Shown here piece by piece: positions 1 to 7,231 of a DNA stretch of 18,727 nt. The notes below the pieces were generated by a model. The model was not told where the DNA came from. It worked only from the letters and a program-made list of their open reading frames with translations, and searched no databases. Position numbers and translations under genes: made by a program. The DNA lies in assembly GCA_900553775.1 (NCBI GenBank), contig USEZ01000023.1, positions 1 through 18,727 on the forward strand, written 5' to 3'. Each line of letters starts with the position of its first letter. The first letter of the stretch is position 1. The stretch comes from an uncultured Slackia sp. Lineage in GTDB: Bacteria; Actinomycetota; Coriobacteriia; Coriobacteriales; Eggerthellaceae.

Positions 1-89
1 GGCGCGTCTTTCAAAGCGACGCGGCCTTCGCGGGCCGCATCGCTTTTCTTCTTCGGTTGTGATTCGGTGGTCTTAGAACCGCGAGCCAC
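1..89 (-). CDS. N-terminal fragment of a gene cut by the window edge, possibly FtsK/SpoIIIE DNA translocase
   Basis: The first 29 codons of a leftward gene are present: GTG at 89-87, preceded by the ribosome binding site AAGGAG (99-104) nine bases away. The peptide begins MARGSKTTESQPKKKSD and is basic and low in complexity, like the cytoplasmic N-terminus that precedes the membrane segments of FtsK. The gene starts 78 bases after the RNase J stop and is in the same direction, so co-transcription is likely. In Mycobacterium and other Actinobacteria ftsK lies a little downstream of the RNase J gene, which is the main reason for the suggestion. No domain of FtsK is inside the window. The start itself is well supported; the identity is only an inference from context. 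Confidence 0.5.
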   Translation of the reverse strand, partial: MARGSKTTESQPKKKSDAAREGRVALKDA

Positions 90-167
90 GTTTTCGCACT
101 CCTTGCCTTTCGCCCGTCCGTCGACGCATGACGGCGCCGCCCTGCATCGAGGACGGTGCCGGAAATC

Positions 168-2165
168 CTACAGTTCGATGATCGCGCACACCACCATGGG
201 ACGCTGCTTGGTGCGCTCCCACAGAAGAGAAAGCAGCGCGTCGCGGCATACCTTCTCGAGGTCTTTGCCCTTGGTTCCCTTATCGAGCGCGCGACGCAGC
301 GTCGCCTTGACCGTGTCGGTCGCTTCGCGGCGAAGCTGGGCGACGTCTCCGCCGGTGATGCCGCGCATCTCGACGCGCACGGCCCCTTCGATCTGCTTCT
401 TGCGCACGTTCACCGCGGCGGCGATGGTGGCGAAGCCGTAGTTCGACAGCGCCTGGCGCTCGTCGAGCACATCGCGGGAGGTATCGCCCACCGACAGGCC
501 GTCCACGTACACGATGCCGCTTTCCACCGGCTCGCCGAAGCGCACGCCCGCCTCGGAAAGCTCGAGCGTGTCGCCGTTCTCGCACAGGAAGATATTGCGC
601 GGATCGACGCCCGTGGCCTCGGCCAGACGCGCGTGGGCGCGCAGGTGGGTTGCCTCGCCGTGCACCGGCATGAAGTGCGTGGGCTGCACGATGGAGAGCA
701 CGAGCTTGAGCTCTTCGGCGCCCGCGTGGCCCGACACGTGCACCATGGCGCGCTTCTTGTCGTAGACGTCGCACCCGATCTTGGCAAGGGAATTCACCAC
801 GCGCGTGACGGCCTTCTCGTTGCCGGGAACGGGCGTGGCGGAGATGATCACCGTATCGCCCTGGTCGATCTGGATGGTGCGATGCTCGCCGTTGGCGATG
901 CGCGCCAGTGCCGAGAGCGGCTCGCCCTGGCTGCCCGTGCACATGATGACCACCTTCTCAGGCGGCGTGCCCTTAAGGTCATAGGCGTCGATCAAGTCGA
1001 CGTCTTGAATCTTCAGATAGCCCAGACGACGCGCGATATCGGTGTTTTGCACCATGGAGCGGCCCGTCACCACCACTTTGCGGCCGTTGGCCACGGCCGC
1101 GTCGGCGATCTGCTGCAAACGATGGATATGGCTTGCGAAGCTGGCGATGATCACGCGGCCTTTGGCGTTTTCGATGATCTGGCGCAGCGTTTTGCCCACC
1201 TCGGCCTCGGACGGCGTGAAATTGGGGTTTTGCGCATTGGTGGAGTCGGACATCATGAGGTCGACGCCCATCTTCGAGAAACGCGCGAGCGCGCCGAAAT
1301 CGGTATGCACGCCGTCGATCGGACTCTGGTCGAGCTTGAAGTCGCCCGTGTGGAGCACGTTGCCCGCAGGCGACTGCATGAACACGCCCACCGCGCCCGG
1401 AATGGAGTGGTTCACGGCGAAGAAATCGACGATGAAGCCGCCGAGCTTGATTTCGTCGCCCGCCTTGATTTCGGCGAGCTTCGCCTTCACGCGATGCTCG
1501 TTGAACTTGCCCTCGATCAGGCCGAGCGTCATCTTGGTGGCATAGATCGGCACCTTGCGCGAAAGGTCTTTCATAAGGTACGGCAGCGAGCCCGTGTGGT
1601 CTTCGTGGCCGTGCGTGATGATGATGCCGCGCAGCTTATGCTCGTTTTCGAGCACGTAGGTGTAATCGGGCAGGATTAGATCGATGCCGGGATGGTCGTC
1701 GTCGGGGAACATGAGGCCGGCGTCCACCAGCAGCATATCGTCGCCGCACTCGAACACGGTCATGTTCTTGCCGATGGCGTCGAGACCGCCGAGCGGAATG
1801 ATCTTGAGCTTGGCGGCGGGGTTTTTCTTCACGCCTGCGCGACGGCGCGTGCCGTTGGTGGTTTTGGATGCGTTGCGCGTGCGCGGCTTGGAGAAGCTTT
1901 CCTTCTCCATCTTGTCTTCAGGGGTGATCTGCGGACGCTTGTGCTCCACCGACACGGTTTTATGGCGCGTGGTGTTGCGGCGACGGCGGTTCTGACCGCT
2001 GCGCTGCTCGGCGGAAGCGCCCTCGCCCGCCGCGGGCTTCGCCTGCGCGGCACGGCCTTGGGAACGGCCGCCCTGATTGCGCGGAGCGCGTCGGCCTTCG
2101 GTGCGCTCGGCGGCTTTCTCGGTGTTTTTGGCGGCGGAATCGCCCTGGATATGTTCGTTGCTCAA
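168..2165 (-). CDS. rnj: Ribonuclease J (metallo-beta-lactamase/beta-CASP RNase)
   Basis: RNase J is a cytoplasmic Zn-dependent 5' exo- and endoribonuclease that matures and degrades RNA. The core starts near residue 119 (KLKIIPLGGLDAIGKNM) and has the metal-binding motif HGHEDH at residues 185-190, followed by the beta-CASP region and the C-terminal domain ending VVCAIIEL. The protein is 665 residues from a TTG start at 2165. I chose this start because AGGAG (2176-2180) lies ten bases upstream. A longer reading frame to 2234 has no ribosome binding site. A shorter form could begin at Met86 (MEKESFSKP). Residues 1-118 form a Lys/Arg/Gln-rich, probably disordered tail, as often seen in actinobacterial RNase J (and RNase E) proteins. 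An extended -10 promoter about 150 bases upstream makes this the first gene of its unit, with the partial gene at 1-89 downstream. Confidence 0.96.
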   Translation of the reverse strand: MSNEHIQGDSAAKNTEKAAERTEGRRAPRNQGGRSQGRAAQAKPAAGEGASAEQRSGQNRRRRNTTRHKTVSVEHKRPQITPEDKMEKESFSKPRTRNASKTTNGTRRRAGVKKNPAAKLKIIPLGGLDAIGKNMTVFECGDDMLLVDAGLMFPDDDHPGIDLILPDYTYVLENEHKLRGIIITHGHEDHTGSLPYLMKDLSRKVPIYATKMTLGLIEGKFNEHRVKAKLAEIKAGDEIKLGGFIVDFFAVNHSIPGAVGVFMQSPAGNVLHTGDFKLDQSPIDGVHTDFGALARFSKMGVDLMMSDSTNAQNPNFTPSEAEVGKTLRQIIENAKGRVIIASFASHIHRLQQIADAAVANGRKVVVTGRSMVQNTDIARRLGYLKIQDVDLIDAYDLKGTPPEKVVIMCTGSQGEPLSALARIANGEHRTIQIDQGDTVIISATPVPGNEKAVTRVVNSLAKIGCDVYDKKRAMVHVSGHAGAEELKLVLSIVQPTHFMPVHGEATHLRAHARLAEATGVDPRNIFLCENGDTLELSEAGVRFGEPVESGIVYVDGLSVGDTSRDVLDERQALSNYGFATIAAAVNVRKKQIEGAVRVEMRGITGGDVAQLRREATDTVKATLRRALDKGTKGKDLEKVCRDALLSLLWERTKQRPMVVCAIIEL

Positions 2166-2211
2166 AACGGTAATGCTCCTTTGATATCGGATGACATGGT
2201 TGCTATACAAA

Positions 2212-2228
2212 CATCGGCGGCGCCGATG
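2212..2228 (-). repeat. Perfect 8-1-8 inverted repeat in the rnj leader
   Basis: CATCGGCG-G-CGCCGATG is a perfect inverted repeat with a one-base centre. As RNA it would fold as a seven-base-pair stem with a three-base loop. It lies between the predicted rnj transcription start (about 2308) and the TTG start (2165), so it would be in the 5' leader. It could be an operator or a leader hairpin, for example an autoregulatory cleavage or stalling element; the function is unknown. Confidence 0.5.
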
Positions 2229-2314
2229 CTCCATTCGAATACAGAAGAATCAAGGCGTCAGGGCCGCACGCGAGCGCGGCGGAAAACGACGCCGATTCGG
2301 ACAATCAACGGTTC

Positions 2315-2323
2315 ATTGTAGCA
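2315..2323 (-). promoter_or_regulatory. Extended -10 promoter of rnj
   Basis: Read on the - strand, the sequence TGCTACAAT has an extended TG at 2322-2323 and the -10 hexamer TACAAT at 2315-2320. No good -35 element is visible, which fits an extended -10 promoter. Transcription would start near 2308, giving a leader of about 140 bases before the TTG start of rnj. Confidence 0.5.
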
Positions 2324-2486
2324 ATTAACGAAGCGTCGCTCCATCGGCTCGGGGACCGAACGCGCAAATGCCATAACTCGCCGTACGGCGGACGGTCCCG
2401 TCGCCCGCGCGCATCAGGACGGGCGGAGCGAACCCGCTTTTGCACCTGCACCCGCCGACGGCCCCGGGCAGCGCAAAGGCTTCCGT
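2324..2486. other. Intergenic region between the ABC exporter stop and the rnj promoter
   Basis: No gene is seen here. It contains a perfect 12-base palindrome, CGCCGTACGGCG, at 2379-2390. No hairpin followed by a T-run exists on the - strand, so termination after the ABC exporter gene is not obviously intrinsic. Together with the rnj leader it completes the 321-base gap 2166-2486. Confidence 0.5.
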
Positions 2487-4292
2487 CTATTCCAGATATG
2501 CGCCCGTCTGGCGGCTCCACAAGCGGGCATACACGCCGCCCGCCTCGATGAGCTCTGCATGCGGGCCGTCTTCGACGATGCGGCCGCCCTCGAGCACCAC
2601 GATGCGGTCGAGGCTTGCCACCGTGGAAAGACGATGCGCCACCACGATGGCCGTGCGTCCGCGCATCAGCTCGGCGAGCGCGTCTTGCACCATTTTCTCG
2701 CTTTCGGAATCGAGCGCGCTCGTGGCCTCGTCGAGCACGAGAATCGGGCAATCGGCCAGCATGGCGCGCGCGATCGCGATGCGCTGACGCTGCCCGCCCG
2801 ACAGCTTCACGCCGCGCTCGCCCGTCACGGTGTCGAAACCCTGCGGCAGCCGTTCGATGAACTCGAGCGCGTTGGCGCGCCGTGCCGCTTCGCGGATTTC
2901 GTCCATCGTGGCGTCGGGTTTGCCGTAGGCGATGTTTTCGGCCACGCTGCGATGGAACAGAAGCGACTCCTGCGGCACATACGCGATTCGGCGGCGCAGC
3001 GAGCGCTGGGTGGCATCGGCGATATTGCAGCCGTCGATTTCGATCCTTCCCTCCTGAATGTCGGACAGACGCAGCAAAAGTTTGGTGAGCGTCGTCTTGC
3101 CCGCACCGCTCGCCCCCACCAAGCCCACGCGCTGCCCTGCGGGAATATGCAGGTCGAAGTGGTCGAACACGCGGGTTTTCGCTCCCCCGTCCACATAGTC
3201 GAACCCGATATCCGAAAAATCGATCGCGCCCTCGCGCACCTCGAGGTCGAACGCATCGGGGGAATCGGCCACCAAACGCGGCTCGTCGAGCGTGGCCGTC
3301 ATGCCCGAAGCGTCGCCGAACGCGCGGTTGAAGCGCTGCAGGCCGTTGTTGATGAAGTTGAACTGGTTGGTCACCGTGTAGGTGTAGGTGAACATCATCA
3401 CGAGCGTGCCGGGCGTGATGCCGTACCACGCGTTGCCGCCCGCGATGAACACCGCCACCACGCTCATGATGGCGATGGTGATGCACGCCGTCACGATGCC
3501 GCGCGTAAGCGACGCCCACATGCGCTTGGAATCGCGCGCCACCACGTCTTTGTTCGCCGCATCGAACAGGCTGCGTTCGTAATCTTCGCGCCCGTAGGTT
3601 TTCACCGCCAAGATGTTGGCCACCGAATCGGACAGTTCGCCCGACAGGTGGTTTTGCGCGCCCGCCGCCTGCTCGTTGAGGTGCAGAATCCGCTTATACA
3701 TATAGTAGGAAACGCCGGCGTACACCGCGAGCAGCACCATGAGGATGGCCACATACACCGGAACGCGCGGGGCCAGGATGGCGCACGTGAACACCACCGA
3801 GCAGACCACCGGCAGAAACGGAAACGTGATCGTTTCGAGCAGCAGCTGATAGGCGCTCATGAACTTCGTCGTCTGGCTGACGAGCGTGCCGCCGAAGCGG
3901 TTGGAATGAAAGCTCATGGACTGGTTGCACAGCGCATCGAAGCTCATCGTGGCCAAATCGTAGGATGCCGCGATCTGCAGCTTGTACATGGCGTAATCCT
4001 GCAGCTTGCTTGCGGCCTGGCCGCACACGTTGATGGCGATCAGCGCGAAAATGAACGGACCGAACGCTGAAAACACCTGGTCGGGCGACACCGAACCCGC
4101 GCTCACCTTGTCTACGATAAGGCTCATCACATACGGGTTGCCGTAGGAAAGCAAGGCGACGAAGAGAAACGTCGAAGCCATGAGCAGCGAAAACAGGCCG
4201 AAATGCCTGCGCGTGACCTGCCAGTAGTAATGAAGCGTGCGCCGCGTGGTGGATGCCGCGCGTTTCTTTTCGGAGGCGCCCTCGGATGCCAT
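2487..4292 (-). CDS. ABC exporter half-transporter (fused membrane and ATPase domains)
   Basis: This 601-residue protein pumps an unknown substrate out of the cell, or in, using ATP. The membrane domain (about residues 30-320) has hydrophobic segments near 33-60, 78-92, 158-195 and 268-300. The ATPase domain (about 357-601) is intact: Walker A GASGAGKT at 393-400, Q-loop Gln441, signature LSGGQ at 497-501, Walker B ending in Asp521-Glu522, and H-loop His553. The ATG at 4292 follows an AAGGGGAAGG ribosome binding site. Such half-transporters work as dimers. No second half-transporter lies beside it, so a homodimer is likely. The family is the multidrug/lipid/peptide exporter type (MsbA/LmrA-like); the substrate cannot be read from sequence. 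It appears to be transcribed alone, from the 4293-4587 region. Confidence 0.93.
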   Translation of the reverse strand: MASEGASEKKRAASTTRRTLHYYWQVTRRHFGLFSLLMASTFLFVALLSYGNPYVMSLIVDKVSAGSVSPDQVFSAFGPFIFALIAINVCGQAASKLQDYAMYKLQIAASYDLATMSFDALCNQSMSFHSNRFGGTLVSQTTKFMSAYQLLLETITFPFLPVVCSVVFTCAILAPRVPVYVAILMVLLAVYAGVSYYMYKRILHLNEQAAGAQNHLSGELSDSVANILAVKTYGREDYERSLFDAANKDVVARDSKRMWASLTRGIVTACITIAIMSVVAVFIAGGNAWYGITPGTLVMMFTYTYTVTNQFNFINNGLQRFNRAFGDASGMTATLDEPRLVADSPDAFDLEVREGAIDFSDIGFDYVDGGAKTRVFDHFDLHIPAGQRVGLVGASGAGKTTLTKLLLRLSDIQEGRIEIDGCNIADATQRSLRRRIAYVPQESLLFHRSVAENIAYGKPDATMDEIREAARRANALEFIERLPQGFDTVTGERGVKLSGGQRQRIAIARAMLADCPILVLDEATSALDSESEKMVQDALAELMRGRTAIVVAHRLSTVASLDRIVVLEGGRIVEDGPHAELIEAGGVYARLWSRQTGAYLE

Positions 4293-4587
4293 GCCTTCCC
4301 CTTTCGTCAGGCACCCGATTATGCCACAGCGGGCGCCCTTGCGCAGGCGCGGCAGACTCTACCGACGATTCCCTCAATTCTACCGATGGTCGGCTGCGTC
4401 GCATATTCCCCATGACATCATGGAGGCGCAAAGATGCGCAAATCAACGGAAAGAACGAAGAGCCATCATGCAAGATACGACGCTTGATGCGCACGGCGGC
4501 ATCATGCCTATCGGCATAGGGCCGGCATGCCTTGGACTTGTCGCCGTATCGCATGCGGGCGAATAAGAGAACCGGCATCGCGGCAGC
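4293..4587. other. Intergenic region upstream of the ABC exporter
   Basis: No convincing gene is present; short frames here on either strand lack ribosome binding sites and family features. The - strand should hold the ABC exporter promoter. The best -10 candidate is TAGAAT (4377-4382), without a clear -35. It lies inside a direct-repeat pair described separately. The part 4440-4560 contains several short GC-rich hairpins but no recognisable RNA gene. Confidence 0.4.
4358..4386. repeat. Two direct repeats TCTACCGA, 21 bases apart
   Basis: TCTACCGA occurs at 4358-4365 and again at 4379-4386. The spacing is exactly 21 bases, two helical turns, so both copies face the same side of the DNA. The upstream copy overlaps the candidate -10 of the ABC exporter gene. 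Such spacing is typical of tandem binding by a dimeric regulator, but no regulator gene is next to it and chance is possible. Confidence 0.4.
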
Positions 4588-4616
4588 AAAAAAGGGCGAG
4601 GAAATCCTCGCCCTTT
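4587..4616 (-). terminator. Intrinsic terminator of the NSS transporter gene
   Basis: The arms AAAGGGCGAGGA (4591-4602) and TCCTCGCCCTTT (4605-4616) are perfectly complementary. Read on the - strand the stem is followed by a run of six T. It lies 15 bases after the stop codon of the NSS transporter gene. This is the clearest rho-independent terminator in the window. Confidence 0.9.
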
Positions 4617-4630
4617 CTGCGTTTCGAAAG

Positions 4631-6055
4631 CTACAGGCCCAGCCAGAGCGCCACTTTCGGCGCATAGCCCATGATGAAGATGATCACGATGAGCGCGGGG
4701 ATGCCGTATTTCACCCACACGCGGCTCCACGCGGGAAATTTCATGCCCTCGCCCGCATCGGCCTCGGCGAGGAAATTCTTCCATCCCCAGCCGAAGCGCG
4801 TCGTGCAGAACAGCACGAAGATCAGCGCGCCGAGCGGCAGCATATTGTTCGACACGATGAAGTCTTCGATCGACTGGATGTCGCCGATGCCGGGAATGGC
4901 GATGCCGGCAAGCACGTTGAACCCGAACACGCACGGCAGGCTCAACACCACCACGAGCACGGCGTTGATCGCCACGGCACGCTTGCGCTCGACGCCCCAT
5001 TTATCCATGGTAAAGCTGATCAGGTTCTCGAACACGGCGATGACGGTGGACAGCGCCGCGAAGCTCATGAACACGAAGAACAGCGCGCCCCAGACGTTGC
5101 CGAGCGGCATCTGCCCGAACACCACGGGCAGCGTGACGAACACGAGCGAGGGGCCGGAGTCGGGCGTGACGTTGTAGGCGAAGCATGCCGGGAAGATGAT
5201 GAGGCCCGCCAGGATGGCGACGAGCGTGTTGAGCAGCGTGACGTTGACGGCCTCGCCCGTGAGGCTGCGCTCGCGGCCGATCTTCGAGCCGAAGATCTCC
5301 ATCGCGGCGATGCCGAGCGAAAGCGAGAAGAACGCCTGGCCCATGGCCGCATAGACCGCCTCGCCGAACGTGGCCCAGCCGCCTGCGAACATGCGGCTGA
5401 AATCGGGAATCAGATAGAACGCAAGGCCCTCGGCGGCGCCCGGCAGCGTGACCGAGCGGATGCACAGCGCGATCATGGCGACGAACAGGATGGCCATCAT
5501 CCATTTGGTGATGCGCTCGACGCCTTTCTGCAGGCCCAGGCTGCATACGAGAAAGCCGATGACCACCGCGGCGAGCATCCAGCCCAAAAGCTCGGAAGGA
5601 TTGGCGAGCATCGAGCTGAACGCCGCCCCCGTCACCTCGGCCGTGCCGCCGTCGAACATGCCCGACAGCATTTTCGGCACGTAGGCGAGCATCCAGCCCG
5701 CCACCGTGGTGTAGAACATCATCAAGATCATGCAGCCGATATAGCCCCACCAGGAAAACCAATGAAAGCGGCGCTTGGGTTCGAGCACGTCGAACGCCTG
5801 CGCGCAGCTTTTCTGGCTGGCGCGGCCCACGGCGAACTCCATCACCATGACGGGCAGGCCCAGAATGACCAGGAAGATCAGATAGAGCAGCACGAACGCG
5901 CCGCCGCCGTATTCGCCGGCGATATAGGGAAAGCGCCACACGTTGCCCAGGCCGATGGCACAGCCTGCGGCTACCAGGATGAAGCCCAGGCGGGATGCGA
6001 AGTGCTCGCGCTTCTGCTCCCCGCCTGCAGGCTTCACGGATTTCGTTTCAGCCAT
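4631..6055 (-). CDS. Sodium-dependent transporter, NSS/SNF family
   Basis: This 474-residue membrane protein belongs to the neurotransmitter:sodium symporter family (LeuT/MhsT/TnaT type), which imports amino acids with Na+. After a 20-residue hydrophilic start, the first membrane helix carries the family hallmark AIGLGNVWRFPYIAGEYGGG (about residues 33-52), the region that binds Na+ and the substrate. The rest is hydrophobic and consistent with 11-12 membrane helices; the length is normal for bacteria. The ATG at 6055 has GAAGGAG seven bases upstream. The gene has its own extended -10 promoter (6094-6102) and its own terminator (4587-4616), so it is a single-gene unit. An amino acid, possibly an aromatic or branched one, is the expected substrate, but this cannot be decided from sequence. 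Confidence 0.95.
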   Translation of the reverse strand: MAETKSVKPAGGEQKREHFASRLGFILVAAGCAIGLGNVWRFPYIAGEYGGGAFVLLYLIFLVILGLPVMVMEFAVGRASQKSCAQAFDVLEPKRRFHWFSWWGYIGCMILMMFYTTVAGWMLAYVPKMLSGMFDGGTAEVTGAAFSSMLANPSELLGWMLAAVVIGFLVCSLGLQKGVERITKWMMAILFVAMIALCIRSVTLPGAAEGLAFYLIPDFSRMFAGGWATFGEAVYAAMGQAFFSLSLGIAAMEIFGSKIGRERSLTGEAVNVTLLNTLVAILAGLIIFPACFAYNVTPDSGPSLVFVTLPVVFGQMPLGNVWGALFFVFMSFAALSTVIAVFENLISFTMDKWGVERKRAVAINAVLVVVLSLPCVFGFNVLAGIAIPGIGDIQSIEDFIVSNNMLPLGALIFVLFCTTRFGWGWKNFLAEADAGEGMKFPAWSRVWVKYGIPALIVIIFIMGYAPKVALWLGL

Positions 6056-6302
6056 ACATGCACTCCTTCACGAAAACAGTAAACAGGCGTTGGATTTTAG
6101 CACTATTATGCACGATACGGAATATCGCCTGCTCGCGAAGGGATGAAAACGGGCGGAAAACGGAACGGGGCGGGCCGCCCGTCCGAAACCGCCCGCACGA
6201 TGCCGCCGCATGCGGCGCCATTTCGAAAGACGCTCCGCACGAAACGCCCTCCGCACGGCCGCGCGGACACGACGAGCCGGGTGCGGATGCGCGCAAAACG
6301 GG
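6056..6302. other. Intergenic region between whiA and the NSS transporter
   Basis: No gene is seen. It holds the NSS promoter, a perfect 14-base palindrome CGCCGCATGCGGCG at 6204-6217, and a GC-rich inverted repeat GGGCGGGCCGCCC at 6168-6180. On the - strand the latter is followed within ten bases by TTTT. It could be a weak terminator for the uvrC-to-whiA transcript, about 120 bases after the whiA stop. Confidence 0.4.
6094..6102 (-). promoter_or_regulatory. Extended -10 promoter of the NSS transporter gene
   Basis: On the - strand the sequence reads TGCTAAAAT: extended TG at 6101-6102 and -10 hexamer TAAAAT at 6094-6099. A weak -35 (TTCCGT) lies 17 bases upstream. Transcription would start near 6087, giving a leader of about 30 bases to the ATG at 6055. 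Confidence 0.55.
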
Positions 6303-7226
6303 TCAGAGGCGCTTCGCGATGTCTTCGAGCCTGCGGACGCGATGATAGACCGCCGACTTCGACAGCGGCGGATTCGCCCGCTCGCCGAGTTCTTTGAGAC
6401 TCGCATCGGGATAGCGCAAACGCAGGCGCACGAATTCCTGCAGCCCCGGAGGAAGGTCGGCCATCTTGCCGCTTTCGGCAAGCTTGCGGATGCTCACGAT
6501 CTGATCGATGGCCGCCTCGGCGCTTTTCGCCTGATTGGCAAGCTCCGCGTTCACCTTGCGGTTGATATCATTGCGCACGCTTTTGCGCACGCGCTCGTTT
6601 TCCATGGTCAAAGCGCTTTTGTGCGCGCCGACGAACGCGAGGAACTCCGATATCGCCGTGCCGCTTTTCAGATACACGATATACGAGTTGCGCCTGCGCA
6701 GGATGCGCGCTTTGATGCCGCGTTCGGTCATCAGGCCGACGAGGCCTTCGGCAAGCCCTTCGTTTTCCACGGTTATCTCGAAGTGGAAATCGCCGCGCGG
6801 CTCGGCGATGAACCCGCTGCCCAGAAACGCGCCGCGCAGATAGGCCGCCTCGCAGCAGGGCTTTTCTATCAGATGCTCGTGGATGCCCATTTCAAGGCCG
6901 GCATCGCCTAAGACGCCCAAATCATGCAGCGCTTCCTCGACGCCCGGCTGAGAGGGCACCACGATCAGATAGTTCGGGGTTTTGTGCAGCACGCTGCGCC
7001 GCACGGTCAATTCCGTCTTGAGCGCGTAGCTTTGATGGAGCGACTTGATGATCAGGCGCGCCACCGAGCTGATTTCCGTCGCAAGCTCGAGGCGGTAGCG
7101 CCCGGGGCCCGAGAAGAACAGCGTGCCCTCGATGCGGATGAGCGCGGCAAGCGTCGCCTTGTCGCAATGGCTGCATCCGGAAGCGACGCGTGTCAGCTCG
7201 TCTTTGACATCGGCGGTAAACGACAT
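6303..7226 (-). CDS. whiA: WhiA, LAGLIDADG-like/HTH DNA-binding protein
   Basis: WhiA is a DNA-binding protein that controls sporulation-associated division in Streptomyces and cell division and chromosome segregation in Bacillus. The start MSFTADVKDEL is the family signature and sets the ATG at 7226. The 307-residue protein has the two homing-endonuclease-like lobes in about residues 1-190 (for example AAYLRGAFLGSGF) and a C-terminal helix-turn-helix region (LKELGERANPPLSKSAVYHR). Family members have lost nuclease activity. The gene begins five bases after the yvcK stop, and its weak GTAAGG ribosome binding site lies inside the end of yvcK, which points to translational coupling. The open frame continues upstream through yvcK to 8084, but that part is an overlap artefact. 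Confidence 0.96.
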   Translation of the reverse strand: MSFTADVKDELTRVASGCSHCDKATLAALIRIEGTLFFSGPGRYRLELATEISSVARLIIKSLHQSYALKTELTVRRSVLHKTPNYLIVVPSQPGVEEALHDLGVLGDAGLEMGIHEHLIEKPCCEAAYLRGAFLGSGFIAEPRGDFHFEITVENEGLAEGLVGLMTERGIKARILRRRNSYIVYLKSGTAISEFLAFVGAHKSALTMENERVRKSVRNDINRKVNAELANQAKSAEAAIDQIVSIRKLAESGKMADLPPGLQEFVRLRLRYPDASLKELGERANPPLSKSAVYHRVRRLEDIAKRL

Positions 7227-7231
7227 AAGCC

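Noticed and set aside
156..1679. 507-codon open frame on the + strand inside rnj
   Set aside because: It is antisense to a certain RNase J gene, is His/Arg/Ala-rich as expected from a GC-rich complement, and has no ribosome binding site or family motif.
2559..4070. 503-codon open frame on the + strand inside the ABC exporter gene
   Set aside because: It is a reverse-complement shadow, with His/Arg/Ala-rich composition and no recognisable motif.
4440..4590. Possible tRNA or small RNA gene upstream of the ABC exporter
   Set aside because: No T-arm-like GGTTCGAATCC, no cloverleaf pairing and no clear promoter-terminator pair were found; only short GC hairpins.
4532..6082. 516-codon open frame on the + strand across the NSS transporter gene
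   Set aside because: It is a reverse-complement shadow of a membrane protein gene, rich in His, Glu and Arg, and it runs through the terminator of that gene.
6204..6217. 14-base palindrome CGCCGCATGCGGCG as the whiA terminator
   Set aside because: It has no loop and no following T-run; in DNA of this GC content such palindromes arise easily.
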